This document shows, in pieces, positions 6,999 through 18,013 of a stretch of 39,952 bases of DNA. The position numbers and the translations under genes were made by a program. Below the pieces are notes generated by a model. It worked only from the letters and a program-made list of their open reading frames with translations, searched no databases and was not told where the DNA came from. This DNA is from Myxococcales bacterium. GTDB lineage: Bacteria; Myxococcota_A; Polyangia; Polyangiales; Houyiibacteriaceae. Where the stretch lies: positions 2,015,412 to 2,055,363 of the forward strand of contig CP070713.1 in NCBI GenBank assembly GCA_020351445.1, in the 5' to 3' direction. Numbering within the stretch: the stretch's first letter is position 1; the number at the start of each line of letters is the position of its first letter.

Positions 6999-8033
6999 AT
7001 GAGGGGCGGCATGGGCTTGTGGCAAGCTGTAATGGTTTTCCTCCTGAGCGCCGCGGTCCTGGTATGGGCCGGCTCCTCGTTGGCGGGTTATGCCGATCAA
7101 ATCGCCGAGCGAATGAGGATGAGCCGGCTCTTCGTCGGTACCCTGATGCTGGCATTCGCGACCTCGCTGCCCGAGCTCGTCACAGACATCACGGCCGCCA
7201 GGGCCGGAGCCCCTGATCTCGCGGCCGGCGACCTGTTTGGCTCCTCGATGGCGAACATGGCCATCCTCGCGATCATCGACCTGCTCTACCGTGGAAGGGT
7301 GTGGCCTTCGGTCGAGCTCGGCCATGCGCGCGTCGCCGCAGTGGCGATCGGGCTCACGTCGATTGCCGCGCTGAATATCCTCACGCGATCCGAGGTCGGC
7401 ATCGGCTGGGTCGGTTTCGCCCCCATCCTCATCGCGGTGCTCTACGTCGTATCGATCGCTTGGTTCCGCCGCATGCCGCTCTTGGCACGCCCGGGCGTGG
7501 AAACCGCCCGAATCCCGATCCAGAAGCCCACGGGATGGAGCGAAGAGGCCTCCCGGCATTCGCTAGGTGGCCTATGGCTGCGCTTTGGGCTGGCTGTGTT
7601 CTTGATCTTCGTCAGCGCACCCGTGGTCACCTTGAGTGTGAAGGCGATCGCCGATTCGACGGGCATCGCGCAGACATTCCTGGGGGCGGCGCTACTGGCC
7701 ATCACAACCTCGATACCCGAGCTCGTCGCCTCCATCGCTTCGCTTCGAATCGGGGCCTACGACATGGCGGTCGGCAATCTGTTCGGTAGCAACGTCGCCA
7801 ACATGAGCGTCCTCTTGTTCGCCGATATCGCCTACACGGAAGGTCCTATCCTCGCAGCGGTCTCACCCACGCAAGCGGTGTCGGCAGTCGGCGCGATCTT
7901 GCTCATGGCGATCGCCGTAGCCGCCATCGTCGGCGAGTCGGAAAAGACGCGCTTCAGGCAGCTGGAACCGGACGCCTTCGTGCTGCTCATCGCCTACGCG
8001 GCGACCCTTGGGGCGATCGCGTTCTACGGTTAG
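6999..8033 (+). CDS. Sodium/calcium exchanger (CaCA) family membrane protein
   Basis: A 344-aa inner-membrane antiporter with two inverted alpha repeats. The first has LMLAFATSLPELVTDITAAR and DLFGSSMANM, the second has LLAITTSIPELVASIASLR and NLFGSNVANM. The conserved Glu in S(L/I)PELV and the GS(S/N) motif form the ion-binding site in this family (YrbG and related exchangers). About ten hydrophobic segments are visible, with a hydrophilic loop between the halves. The start is ATG at 6999 or ATG at 7011, which has GAGGGG close upstream. The last 4 nt overlap the stop of ppdK on the other strand. The transported cation is inferred from family only. Confidence 0.87.
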   Translation: MRGGMGLWQAVMVFLLSAAVLVWAGSSLAGYADQIAERMRMSRLFVGTLMLAFATSLPELVTDITAARAGAPDLAAGDLFGSSMANMAILAIIDLLYRGRVWPSVELGHARVAAVAIGLTSIAALNILTRSEVGIGWVGFAPILIAVLYVVSIAWFRRMPLLARPGVETARIPIQKPTGWSEEASRHSLGGLWLRFGLAVFLIFVSAPVVTLSVKAIADSTGIAQTFLGAALLAITTSIPELVASIASLRIGAYDMAVGNLFGSNVANMSVLLFADIAYTEGPILAAVSPTQAVSAVGAILLMAIAVAAIVGESEKTRFRQLEPDAFVLLIAYAATLGAIAFYG

Positions 8034-10747
8034 ACGCGTGCGCGCAGTGCGGATTGCGCCGCGGAGAGCCGAGCGATGGGAACCCGATACGGCGAGCAGC
8101 TCACGTAGTCGAGCCCGAGGCGGTCGCAAATCGCGATCGATGCTGGGTCGCCTCCGTGCTCACCACAGACGCCTGTCTCGATGTCCGCACGGGTCTTCCG
8201 TGCCTCGGTGACCGCCATGCGCATGATCTTGCCGACACCGTCCTCGTCCAGGGTGGCAAAGGGGTTCGCCGGCAGGATTCCGTCTCCGAGGTAACGCACC
8301 AGGAACCCGGATTCGGCATCGTCCCGGCTCATTGCAAACGTCGTCTGCGTGAGGTCGTTGGTACCGAACGATAGGAACTCGGCGTACTCGGCGATTTGAT
8401 CAGCGGTGAGTGCCGCGCGGGGGACCTCGATCATCGTGCCAAACTGGTACCCGATCTCCACGCCCTGCTCTTCCATCACCTCTTGGGCTTCGGCTTCGAG
8501 CACTGCGCGCTGGCGCCGAAGCTCGTTCACGTGGCTGGTCAGGGGGATCATGATCTCGGGGATCGCCTTGCGGCCCTCGCGGGTCACCTCGCAGGCCGCC
8601 TCGAAGACCGCCCTCACCTGCATCCGCGTGAGCTCTGGAATGAGAATGCCGAGGCGCACGCCGCGCAGGCCCAGCATCGGGTTCGCCTCGCGAAGCGAAG
8701 CAACTCGATCGAGCATCGCCTGTGTTTCCAATAGCTTGACCGTGATTCCTTCGACCTCTTCGAGAGTGCGCGCGTTGGTGATTCGGATTTGGAGGTCCGC
8801 GAGCTGTCGGGTCAGGTCCTCGAAGCTCGGCAAGAACTCGTGAAGCGGCGGGTCGATGAGCCGGATGATGACGGGAAGACCGTCCATTGCTCGGAAGAGG
8901 CCGGCGAAGTCCGCCCGCTGGAAAGGAAGGAGGGCATCGACCGCTTCACGTCGTTCCGCGGGCGACCGGGTCGTGATCATCCGCTGGACGGTGGGCAGCC
9001 GCTCGGCTTGAAAGAACATGTGCTCGGTGCGGCACAAACCGATGCCCTGCGCGCCGTACTTTCGGGCTCGCTCTGCATCCTCGGGATAATCCGCGTTGGC
9101 GCGAACGCCGAGACGCCGAAACTCGTCGGCCCAGACCATGAGACGCGAGAGCCACTCGTCCTCCATGTCGGGCACGACCGTCTCGAGCTGGCCGCTGAAC
9201 ACCTCTCCGGTCGTCCCGTCGACGGAGATCCATTCCCCTTCACTGATCTCGAGCGAACCCACCGTCATGACCCTGGCACCCAGGTCGATGCTGAGTTCAG
9301 ACGCGCCGACCACCGCGGGCTTGCCGAATTGCCGGGCGACGAGCGCCGCGTGACTCGTCCGCCCGCCGCTCGAGGTCAGAATGCCTTTTGCGGCAAGCAT
9401 TCCGTGCACGTCATCCGGCTTGGTCTCGGGCCTCACCAACAGGACGTCGCGGTTGCCCTCCTTGGCCCAGCGCTCCGCCAGGTCAGGATTGAACGCCACC
9501 ACGCCGGTCGCCGCCCCAGGCGACACATTCAGCCCCACCGCGATGACCTTGTGCCCCGCTTTGGCCGCCGCCGAGAACTGCGGATGCAAGAAGAACTCGA
9601 TCTGCTCGGGCGCGACCCGCAGCACGGCTTCCTCGCGACTGATCAAGTCCTCGTCCGCGAGCTCGACGGCGATCCGGACCGCAGCCTGAGCGGTTCGCTT
9701 CCCTGTGCGCGTCTGCAGAATCCACAGCTCCCCCCGCTCGACGGTGAACTCCATGTCCTGCATGTCGCGGTAGTGGCGCTCGAGCCGACGCGCGATGCCT
9801 TCGAACTGGGTGTAGACCTTGGGCATTTCGCCCTTGAGCTGCTCGAGCGGCTTGGTCGGCCGCGTTCCTGCAACGACGTCTTCACCTTGAGCGTTGGTGA
9901 GGTAGTCCCCCTCGAGCGCGTTCTCCCCGGTGGTCGCGTTGCGCGACATGGCAACGCCGGTCGCAGACCCTGCGCCGAGATTGCCGTACACCATCGTGAC
10001 GACGTTGACTCCGGTGCCGAGGTCGTGCGGTATGTTGGCGGCCTGTCGGTAGTCGCGTGCGCGTTTGCCGTTCCAGCTGTCGAACACCGCCTCGATCGCC
10101 ATCCGAAGCTGGTCCTCGGCGCCGGAAGGAAAATCCATGCGTGCGTGCCGGCGCACGATGTCCTTGAAGTCGCCGACCACCGAACGGAAGTCGTCTCCGG
10201 TCAGGTCCGCATCGCTGCTCACCGCGCGTCGCTCGCGTTGGTTCGCAAGCACGTCTTCGAAGGGCTCGTCCCGCACCCCGAGGACCACGGTGCCAAACAT
10301 CTGAATCAGCCGCCGGTAGGAATCGAATGCGAATCGCTCGTTGCCCGTGAGCTTGATCATGCCCTCGGTGACCTCGTCGTTGAGGCCGATGTCGAGGACG
10401 GTGTCCATCATGCCCGGCATCGAGAACTTGGCGCCGGAGCGACAAGAAACGAGCAGCGGGTTCGACGGATCCCCAAACCGCTTCCCGCTCTTGGCCTCCA
10501 TCGTACGAAGCGCCGCCAGCGCTTGCTCCCAAAGCCCCGGCGGCAGCTCTCCGCCGCGAGCCAGATAGGTGTTGCACGCCTCGGTCGTGATCGTGAATCC
10601 CGCGGGAACGGGAACCCCGAGCCGGTTCATCTCGGCGAGGTTTGCTCCCTTGCCACCCAGAAGGCCCCGTACGCGATCCCAGTCGCCCCCAACGGCGGCT
10701 TCGGCTTGGTCTAGCTCATCGAGCGTGTACACCCACTTTGTCGTCAT
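8030..10747 (-). CDS. ppdK: Pyruvate, phosphate dikinase
   Basis: A 905-aa enzyme interconverting pyruvate, ATP and phosphate with phosphoenolpyruvate, AMP and diphosphate. The N-terminal ATP-grasp part shows GLLGGKGANLAEM and SCRSGAKFSMPGMMDTVL. The swivelling phosphohistidine domain has GGRTSHAALVARQFGKPAVV with the phosphorylated His at about residue 466. The C-terminal PEP/pyruvate barrel ends with GVCGEHGGDP (Cys about 861) and YVSCSPYRVPIARL. Length and domain order are normal for PpdK, which separates it from the shorter PEP synthase. ATG at 10747 has AAGGGG 6 nt upstream. It is a single gene; its stop overlaps the exchanger gene's stop. By position near fumC it would serve gluconeogenic or anaplerotic flow. 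Confidence 0.96.
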   Translation of the reverse strand: MTTKWVYTLDELDQAEAAVGGDWDRVRGLLGGKGANLAEMNRLGVPVPAGFTITTEACNTYLARGGELPPGLWEQALAALRTMEAKSGKRFGDPSNPLLVSCRSGAKFSMPGMMDTVLDIGLNDEVTEGMIKLTGNERFAFDSYRRLIQMFGTVVLGVRDEPFEDVLANQRERRAVSSDADLTGDDFRSVVGDFKDIVRRHARMDFPSGAEDQLRMAIEAVFDSWNGKRARDYRQAANIPHDLGTGVNVVTMVYGNLGAGSATGVAMSRNATTGENALEGDYLTNAQGEDVVAGTRPTKPLEQLKGEMPKVYTQFEGIARRLERHYRDMQDMEFTVERGELWILQTRTGKRTAQAAVRIAVELADEDLISREEAVLRVAPEQIEFFLHPQFSAAAKAGHKVIAVGLNVSPGAATGVVAFNPDLAERWAKEGNRDVLLVRPETKPDDVHGMLAAKGILTSSGGRTSHAALVARQFGKPAVVGASELSIDLGARVMTVGSLEISEGEWISVDGTTGEVFSGQLETVVPDMEDEWLSRLMVWADEFRRLGVRANADYPEDAERARKYGAQGIGLCRTEHMFFQAERLPTVQRMITTRSPAERREAVDALLPFQRADFAGLFRAMDGLPVIIRLIDPPLHEFLPSFEDLTRQLADLQIRITNARTLEEVEGITVKLLETQAMLDRVASLREANPMLGLRGVRLGILIPELTRMQVRAVFEAACEVTREGRKAIPEIMIPLTSHVNELRRQRAVLEAEAQEVMEEQGVEIGYQFGTMIEVPRAALTADQIAEYAEFLSFGTNDLTQTTFAMSRDDAESGFLVRYLGDGILPANPFATLDEDGVGKIMRMAVTEARKTRADIETGVCGEHGGDPASIAICDRLGLDYVSCSPYRVPIARLSAAQSALRARV

Positions 10748-10921
10748 CGGAGCCCCTTCTGATACGGACGTCGAGTCGTCGAAGGGCCTTTACCCAAGAG
10801 CGAGTCACCGCGCAACGACGCGTGGCACTATGTCTATCGGTCAGGGGGCGGCGCCGGCCGTCGCCTTCCCGCCGGCGGCCGCCAGCCCCAGCCCGAGGCC
10901 GAGGCCGACTTCAAGGCGTCT

Positions 10922-13255
10922 ATGGCAGGCACGCGCCTTGCTCGGCCAAGCCTGGTGCTTCCCTGGATCGCAGCGGCATGGCTGAGCGGCTTGTTCATCG
11001 GTGCGCAATGGCAGCACGAGGTCGCTCCGGTGCTAGTCGGTGTCGGGTTGGTGGGGGCGCTTTGTATCGCAGCACACGGCCGGGAGCTCGGCGCCCGGCT
11101 CTGGAGTGCACCGCTTTCATTTTTCGCGTTCTGCTGCGGTCTCGGAGTCTCGCAAGCCGCACCGGCACCGTGTTTGGTTCGGGGGGAAGCGCAGCTCACC
11201 GCACGCGTCGAATCGGTGCGCCATGGATTCGGCGACGCGAGTCTTCGCTTGCGCGTCCTTGACGGGCGCCTCTTGGATTCGAGGCAAGCCGTTCCCGGCG
11301 GCCTCGGACTGACGGCCAAGGTCGAGAGCACGGGCGCGCCCCCACCCGGAAGCATCGTGGCCGTCGAGGCGGAGCTCCGTCCGCGCACCAGGCTCCGTAA
11401 CCCCTCCCCTCATCCGAGGCTTTCACCTCCGAGGGGTGACGGATGTTGGGCGCGGTGGCGGGAATCGCCGCCGCTCGAGATCATCGGGGTGCCCCGGTGG
11501 GTCGTCGTCGATGGGGCTCGTGCCCGGGTACGCGCGCACATGAACGAGGCCCTGCCCCAAGACGTGGCCGGCGTGGCCCGGGCGCTGGTGCTCGGCGACG
11601 GCGCGGCACTCGGATACACGCAGCGGCAAACGATTGCGGCGGTGGGCCTGGCGCACTTGTTCGCCGTGTCTGGGCTCCACGTCGCGCTGGTCAGTGGGAC
11701 CATGGTCCATTCGCTCCACTGGCTGATCCGCGGCTCGGCGATCGGCCTCGACCCTCGACGCGTTGCCGCGGCCCTGGGAATCCCGCTCACCCTGTTGCAT
11801 GCCTTCTTCGCGGGGGGGTCGCCCAGCGCATGGCGCGCCGCGATCACGGCCGCCCTCACCTGGTCGCTCGTCGTCATGGGCCGGCGCCCCTCTGCCGCCT
11901 CCGTCACCGCCGGAGCGGCCTTGATCCTCTCCGCCCCCGATCCCTCCATGGCGTTGCGACCGGCGTTCCTGCTCTCGATCGTCGCCACCTCAGCGATTGT
12001 CAGCGGGCCCCGTCTCGCGCCGGCCACGCGCTGGCCGCGTCTCGTCGCCTCCGCGACCCTCAGCGCTCGGACGCTCGTCGCAACTACGCCCATGGTGTGG
12101 TGGTGGTTTGGTGGGGTTCCGTTGATCGGATGGCTCACCAACATCCTCGTCCTGCCGTTTGGCAGTTGGGTGGTCATCCCGCTGGCCCATGTCTTCGCCC
12201 TGGCAACCGCGTTCCCCGCAGTTGCTGGGCCGGCAGGAGCGGCGCTGACGGTCGCCGTCCACGTCCTTCTCTCCGTCTGCGACACCTTGGCGCCCCTCTC
12301 GGTGACCCGGCGTCTCCCACCCCTCGACATCGCGCAAGGAGTCGTCGTGCTTGCAGGGTGCCTCCTCTTGCTGATCGTCCGGGGTTGGCGTGGGCGCATC
12401 GCTGTCCTGGCGGCGGCAACGCTGCTATGGCTCGGCGCGAATGGCGTGCTCGTCGCGCGCGAGCAGCCCCGTGACCTCCTTCGCGTATCGTTCGTCGACG
12501 TCGGCCAGGGCGACGCCACGCTGATCGACTTCCCGAACGGGCAGCTCGGCTTGGTCGACACGGGTCAAGGAGGCCGTCATCCCGCCGTCCGGGAGCTGCA
12601 CAGCCTGCTTGCCGCGCGCCGCCGCTCGCGGATCGACTTGCTGATCATCACGCACGGCCATCCCGATCACTACGGAGGTCTGCAACCTCTGATCGACGAG
12701 GTCGAAATCACAGAGCTCTGGCTCAATGGGCAGCTGCTCACTGAAGAGCGCGACGGAGCGATGGCACGCCTCGTATCCTCTGTGCTGGCACGTGGGACTC
12801 GGGTTCGGTTCGCGCCCGAGCTCTGCGACGACAGCCACCACTTCGGAGGCGCGCGCCTCGAGGTCCTGTGGCCCTGCCCCCGATACGACCCGGCTCTCGG
12901 GCTAAACGACAACTCGATCACCCTGAGGCTCGTTTTCGGCGGACGCTCCTTTCTACTCACGGGCGATCTCGAACGCGAGTCGGAACGACGGCTCGTAGAA
13001 TCCGGCAGGCTGCAGCCAGTCGATGTGCTGAAGGTCGCCCACCATGGCTCGCGGACCTCGACGACGCCCTTTTTCCTCGCGGCGGTGCACCCCTCACTGG
13101 CCGTAGTCAGCAGCGGTGCGGGCAACCGCTACGGGCATCCGAGCCCCTCGGTCATCGCCCGATTGCGCAAGGCAGGCGCGCGCGTTCTTAGAACGGACGT
13201 CCGGGGCGGCGTCATCATCCGCACGGACGGCGAGCAGCTCGAAATCCGTCGCTAG
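10922..13255 (+). CDS. comEC: ComEC/Rec2 DNA-uptake channel
   Basis: A 777-aa membrane protein that carries single-stranded DNA across the inner membrane in natural transformation. It has N-terminal hydrophobic segments and a DUF4131/OB-like region, then the competence domain with the hallmark HLFAVSGLHVALV and several membrane segments (about residues 240-510). A C-terminal metallo-beta-lactamase domain follows (VSFVDVGQGDATLIDF, HGHPDHYGG at about 578-586, LLTGDLE, VLKVAHHGS). All three usual parts are present and the metal-binding motif is intact, so the protein looks functional. The ATG has AAGG just upstream. No other competence gene is in the window. The last 4 nt overlap the convergent gene. 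Confidence 0.93.
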   Translation: MAGTRLARPSLVLPWIAAAWLSGLFIGAQWQHEVAPVLVGVGLVGALCIAAHGRELGARLWSAPLSFFAFCCGLGVSQAAPAPCLVRGEAQLTARVESVRHGFGDASLRLRVLDGRLLDSRQAVPGGLGLTAKVESTGAPPPGSIVAVEAELRPRTRLRNPSPHPRLSPPRGDGCWARWRESPPLEIIGVPRWVVVDGARARVRAHMNEALPQDVAGVARALVLGDGAALGYTQRQTIAAVGLAHLFAVSGLHVALVSGTMVHSLHWLIRGSAIGLDPRRVAAALGIPLTLLHAFFAGGSPSAWRAAITAALTWSLVVMGRRPSAASVTAGAALILSAPDPSMALRPAFLLSIVATSAIVSGPRLAPATRWPRLVASATLSARTLVATTPMVWWWFGGVPLIGWLTNILVLPFGSWVVIPLAHVFALATAFPAVAGPAGAALTVAVHVLLSVCDTLAPLSVTRRLPPLDIAQGVVVLAGCLLLLIVRGWRGRIAVLAAATLLWLGANGVLVAREQPRDLLRVSFVDVGQGDATLIDFPNGQLGLVDTGQGGRHPAVRELHSLLAARRRSRIDLLIITHGHPDHYGGLQPLIDEVEITELWLNGQLLTEERDGAMARLVSSVLARGTRVRFAPELCDDSHHFGGARLEVLWPCPRYDPALGLNDNSITLRLVFGGRSFLLTGDLERESERRLVESGRLQPVDVLKVAHHGSRTSTTPFFLAAVHPSLAVVSSGAGNRYGHPSPSVIARLRKAGARVLRTDVRGGVIIRTDGEQLEIRR

Positions 13256-14384
13256 GCCCCGATGGGCTTCTCGAACAGACGATAGCGCTTGTAGATCTTC
13301 GCGCCCATGCTCTGAATGGCCGTGTTGATCAGCCGGTTGTCCTCTAGCGTCCAGCCGAGCTCGGCCCATTCGTAGCCCTGCTTCAACCCACGGCGCACCA
13401 ACTCCCCGATGACGGCCAAAGCCAGCGGAGCATAGCGCTTCTTTCCACGGAACTCCGTCCGAATCCCGAGCAGCATCAGGCGAGCCGACTTCGGCCGGCG
13501 GATCTTCAACCGCCAGAGCAGCTTTGCGATGTTGACGGGGCTGAGCTTCCCATTGAGGTCGAAGATCGCTTCGTTGAGGTTGGGTAGGCACACGCAGATC
13601 GCGACCGGCTGCCCGTCGATTTCGGCAAAGAAGGAGAGCTCCTTGTCGAGGATGAGCTGCAAGTCGGCGGCCATCTTCTTGGCCTCGGCATCGGTTGCGG
13701 GCACGAAACCCCAGTTGTGTTGCCAAGCGTCGTTGAAGACGTCGAGGATGTCGTGGACTTCCTTTTTGAGCATGCGCGGGCGCACGGAGCGGAACCGAAC
13801 CTCCGGAAGGCTGTTGATCGTGTCCCAAGCCTTTTGGACACGAGGTGGCGCCGGAACAACGTCGTAGCTCCACCCATAGCAGTCCTTCACCTTCTGCAGG
13901 CCCGCCCCTTCGGCAAGCGCCCCCTGATACCAGCGATGATGTGGGGACATGATCGTCGGAGGCGATTCGAAGCCCTCGACGAGCATCCCGGTCTCCTCGT
14001 TGATCGACAGCGACAATGGACCTCGCATGACGGTTATTCCGCGAGCCGCCAGCCACTTCTCGGCGGCTGCGACCAACGCCGACGCAACCTCTTGGTCATC
14101 GATCGTGTCGAAGAAGCCGAAGAACCCAACGTTGTCCTCGTGGATTCGAAGGTGCTCGTGGTCGATCTGTGCCGAGATCCGGCCGACGGGATTCCCATCT
14201 TTCCAAGCTGTAAACAGCGCAACCTCCGCGTGCTCGAAGAACGGGTTCTTCTCCGGAGTCAGCCGGTCGGTGATCTCCATGTTCAAGGGCGGCACCCAGG
14301 CGGGGTCATCCCGATACACCTCGAAGGCGACCCGAATAAAATCCTTCAGATCTTTGCCGGGTTGATGCTGCTTGATCTCGACGC

Positions 14385-14388
<4 letters not shown>
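13252..14388 (-). CDS. GNAT-fold N-acetyltransferase-like protein (YghO-like)
   Basis: A 378-aa cytoplasmic protein. The N-terminal part ([19 protein letters not shown], then [13 protein letters not shown]) and the C-terminal part ([20 protein letters not shown], then [19 protein letters not shown]) resemble GNAT-superfamily proteins of the YghO type, in which a large insert separates parts of the fold. The C-terminal half carries the R-G-K/R-type region expected to hold acetyl-CoA. The substrate is unknown. Its ATG overlaps the fumC stop as ATGA, so translation is coupled to fumarase. A link with the TCA cycle is suggested only by this arrangement. The stop overlaps the comEC stop. Confidence 0.7.
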
Positions 14389-15776
<1,388 letters not shown>

Positions 15777-15843
15777 CTGACCTCCGGGCGCTCCCTTACC
15801 GCGTCCTTGACCCAATGTCGATTCCTCGTAGGAGCCTTGTCAG

Positions 15844-18000
15844 ATGCGCCCCGCACGCCCACAGGTTCCGCCTAAGCCGTGCCCCGCCTGCGGGCGGGAT
15901 GTCGACCCGTTGCGCGCTTCGCAGGTGGTGTGGCTCGAGGACGGGGCTCGGTTCCTTTGCGGCGGGGAATGCAAGGGCCGGTTCCTCCGTGGCGAGCGCG
16001 ACTTCGACGCCACTCCGCCCCGGCCCGAGGAGCGTCCCCGTGTCGAGCGTCCGTCGATTCCGGACCTGGTGCGCGAAGCCACAGTGATGCGGGAGGCCGA
16101 CGACGCAGCGGACGGCGAAGGCGCGCACGGACGCCAGTACGACCCGATCATCTCGACCGGCCTGGCCTTTGTCGCGCTCGGCCTGCTCTTTTTGGGGCCG
16201 AGCCTGGAGCTAGGATGGCTTGCGGCGTTTCTCATCGTTTTGTGCGCGGCCGTCAACGCGCGCATTCCACTCACCATCATTCGAGCAAACCAGTCCCTTC
16301 GAATCGTCGCACCGCTCGGCTTGGCGCTAGCCGCCGCAGCGGGGGTGCTGAACGATGACCCCGACGCGCAACGCTGGTCGCTCTTCGGAGCAGCTGGTGC
16401 GGCCGTCGCGGTATCGATCCGCAACTGGGTTCACTCGTCCCTATTCTCGCCCCTTCGCGCCGCGGCGCTGGAGCTTCGCGAGACCCTACCGTCAAACGCG
16501 CGTGTTCCAGCCCGCGACCCCTTGGCCTACGAAGAGGTCCCGGCTGACAGTTTGCGCCCAGGCGACCTCGTCGTCGTGCTGGAAGAGGAGCTGGCTCCCG
16601 CCGACGGTGTGGTCGAAGAGGGCTCGGGCTTGGCATTGCGCTACCCCAAAGCCGCGCACTCGAGGCCGTACACCGAGGGTGACTTCATCCTTGCCGGCAC
16701 ACGCATGTTGGAGGGCGCCGTCACCATTCGTGTCCGACGGACCGGTCGGGAGCGCGGCATCCTTCGCGCGATCGAGCTGGGTCGCCGCAAGCGGCAAGAC
16801 CGCGCCGTGACATCCCGGCTGCGGTTTGCGGTCACGCAGTGGAGCTGGCTAGCGTTGGCGCCAGCAGCCATTGCGGCGCTCGCTTGGGCTGGACCCGCCG
16901 GGGCCGCGACCTTGCTCCTTGGAATCCCGGTGCTCGCGCTCCTTGCTTCCCTCGATGTCCCGCTCGATGCAGGCGCCCTTGCCTCCGCGAGGCGAGGCAT
17001 GTTCTTTGGAAGCTCGCGGGCGCTCCGTCGCGCGGGACGAACGGGAACGACCGCCATTTTGTTGCGAGGCGCCCTGACCGCCGGCGAGCCGATCGTCCAG
17101 CAGGTGCATCCGCTCGGGAGCGCCGACCTCGGCCGCGTCCTTGCGCTTGCAGCCGCTGCCGAAAAGGCAGCAGAGGACCATCCCATCGCGCGTGCGATCC
17201 GCCGTTACGCGAAGGAGGAGGGCCATCTGGAAGCTGCGGTGCGCAAAGAGCGCCTACACGCTGGACTGGGCGTCACGGCGGTGACCTCCCACGGCATCCC
17301 CGTCGTCGTCGGTCGGCGGCAGCTCCTGCTCGACGAGGGCATCAGCGTCGCTACGGCGGACAGCGACGCCGCCCACATCGAGAACGAAGGGCTGACGCCC
17401 ATCTTCATCGCTATCGATGGCCAGCTCGAGGCGCTGGTCGCCATCCTCGACCCGACTCACGTGGGCGCGCGGGACGCCGTCCAGCGTATCGCCGACCTGC
17501 CCTGCGAGGTTGTCATCCTCTCCGGGGACGACCGCCGCACCGTAGAGCGCATCGCTACCCAGCTTGGCGCGCCGAGCGTCAAGGCACCTCTCCTTCCGCA
17601 CGAACGCGTGACCGAGGTGCGGGCGCTTCGCGAGACTGGTGGTGTGACCGCCACGATCGGCCGTGGTGGCGAAGACGACACGGTACTGGCCGCAGCGGAT
17701 GTCCCGATCTCACTTCGGTTGGTCGGCTCCGCTTTGGAGGACCGGGGCGTCGTGATCGCGAGCCACGACGTACGCGATGCCGCCGGTGCGCTATGGGTCG
17801 CCCGGGCGGTCCGGCGAGCGACATGGCGAAGCATTGGTGCGTGTGCCTTGGCGGCCGCCTTGGTCGTGCTCGGAGCGGCATTCGGTTGGATGACGCCTCT
17901 CATCGGAGCCCTGTGCAGCCTTACAACCGATGCATGGACGCTTCGGGCTGGCTCCCGCCTGCTTCGCCGTGTAGACCTGCGGGTGCCGATGCAGCAATAG
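15844..18000 (+). CDS. Degenerate P1B-type ATPase-like membrane protein (catalytic motifs lost)
   Basis: 718 aa. Residues 13-43 hold a four-Cys module (CPAC ... CGGEC) like a small zinc-ribbon or TRASH/YHS metal site. The rest follows heavy-metal P-type ATPases: four membrane segments (about 102-197), an actuator-like region, two segments (332-370), a cytoplasmic P/N region and two C-terminal segments (658-695). The nucleotide-domain HP pair (446-447), FIAIDGQLEALVAILDP and LSGDDRRTVERIATQLGA are recognisable. The catalytic parts are not: the DKTGTLT position reads LLRGALT (406-412), the TGES loop is absent (about 262-274), CPC reads IPV (361-363) and the GDGxND hinge reads GRGGED (606-611). 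The frame is continuous, so this is divergence, not a frameshift. ATP-driven transport is unlikely; metal sensing or scaffolding is speculation. AGGAG lies 9 nt before the ATG, and argH starts 13 nt after the stop. Confidence 0.78.
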   Translation: MRPARPQVPPKPCPACGRDVDPLRASQVVWLEDGARFLCGGECKGRFLRGERDFDATPPRPEERPRVERPSIPDLVREATVMREADDAADGEGAHGRQYDPIISTGLAFVALGLLFLGPSLELGWLAAFLIVLCAAVNARIPLTIIRANQSLRIVAPLGLALAAAAGVLNDDPDAQRWSLFGAAGAAVAVSIRNWVHSSLFSPLRAAALELRETLPSNARVPARDPLAYEEVPADSLRPGDLVVVLEEELAPADGVVEEGSGLALRYPKAAHSRPYTEGDFILAGTRMLEGAVTIRVRRTGRERGILRAIELGRRKRQDRAVTSRLRFAVTQWSWLALAPAAIAALAWAGPAGAATLLLGIPVLALLASLDVPLDAGALASARRGMFFGSSRALRRAGRTGTTAILLRGALTAGEPIVQQVHPLGSADLGRVLALAAAAEKAAEDHPIARAIRRYAKEEGHLEAAVRKERLHAGLGVTAVTSHGIPVVVGRRQLLLDEGISVATADSDAAHIENEGLTPIFIAIDGQLEALVAILDPTHVGARDAVQRIADLPCEVVILSGDDRRTVERIATQLGAPSVKAPLLPHERVTEVRALRETGGVTATIGRGGEDDTVLAAADVPISLRLVGSALEDRGVVIASHDVRDAAGALWVARAVRRATWRSIGACALAAALVVLGAAFGWMTPLIGALCSLTTDAWTLRAGSRLLRRVDLRVPMQQ

Positions 18001-18013
18001 CGGAGATCAAACG

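Noticed and set aside
6936-7559. N-terminal extension of the acyl-CoA dehydrogenase by about 200 codons
   Set aside because: It is the reverse strand of the exchanger gene and has shadow composition; family similarity begins at the ATG at 6935.
8789-10714. A 641-codon open frame antisense to ppdK
   Set aside because: It lies wholly within a certain gene, has shadow-like composition (His/Arg/Asp-rich) and shows no family motif.
17035-17110. Frameshift or sequencing error as the cause of the missing DKTGT motif
   Set aside because: The flanking residues on both sides align with the family in one frame, and three other distant catalytic motifs are also lost.
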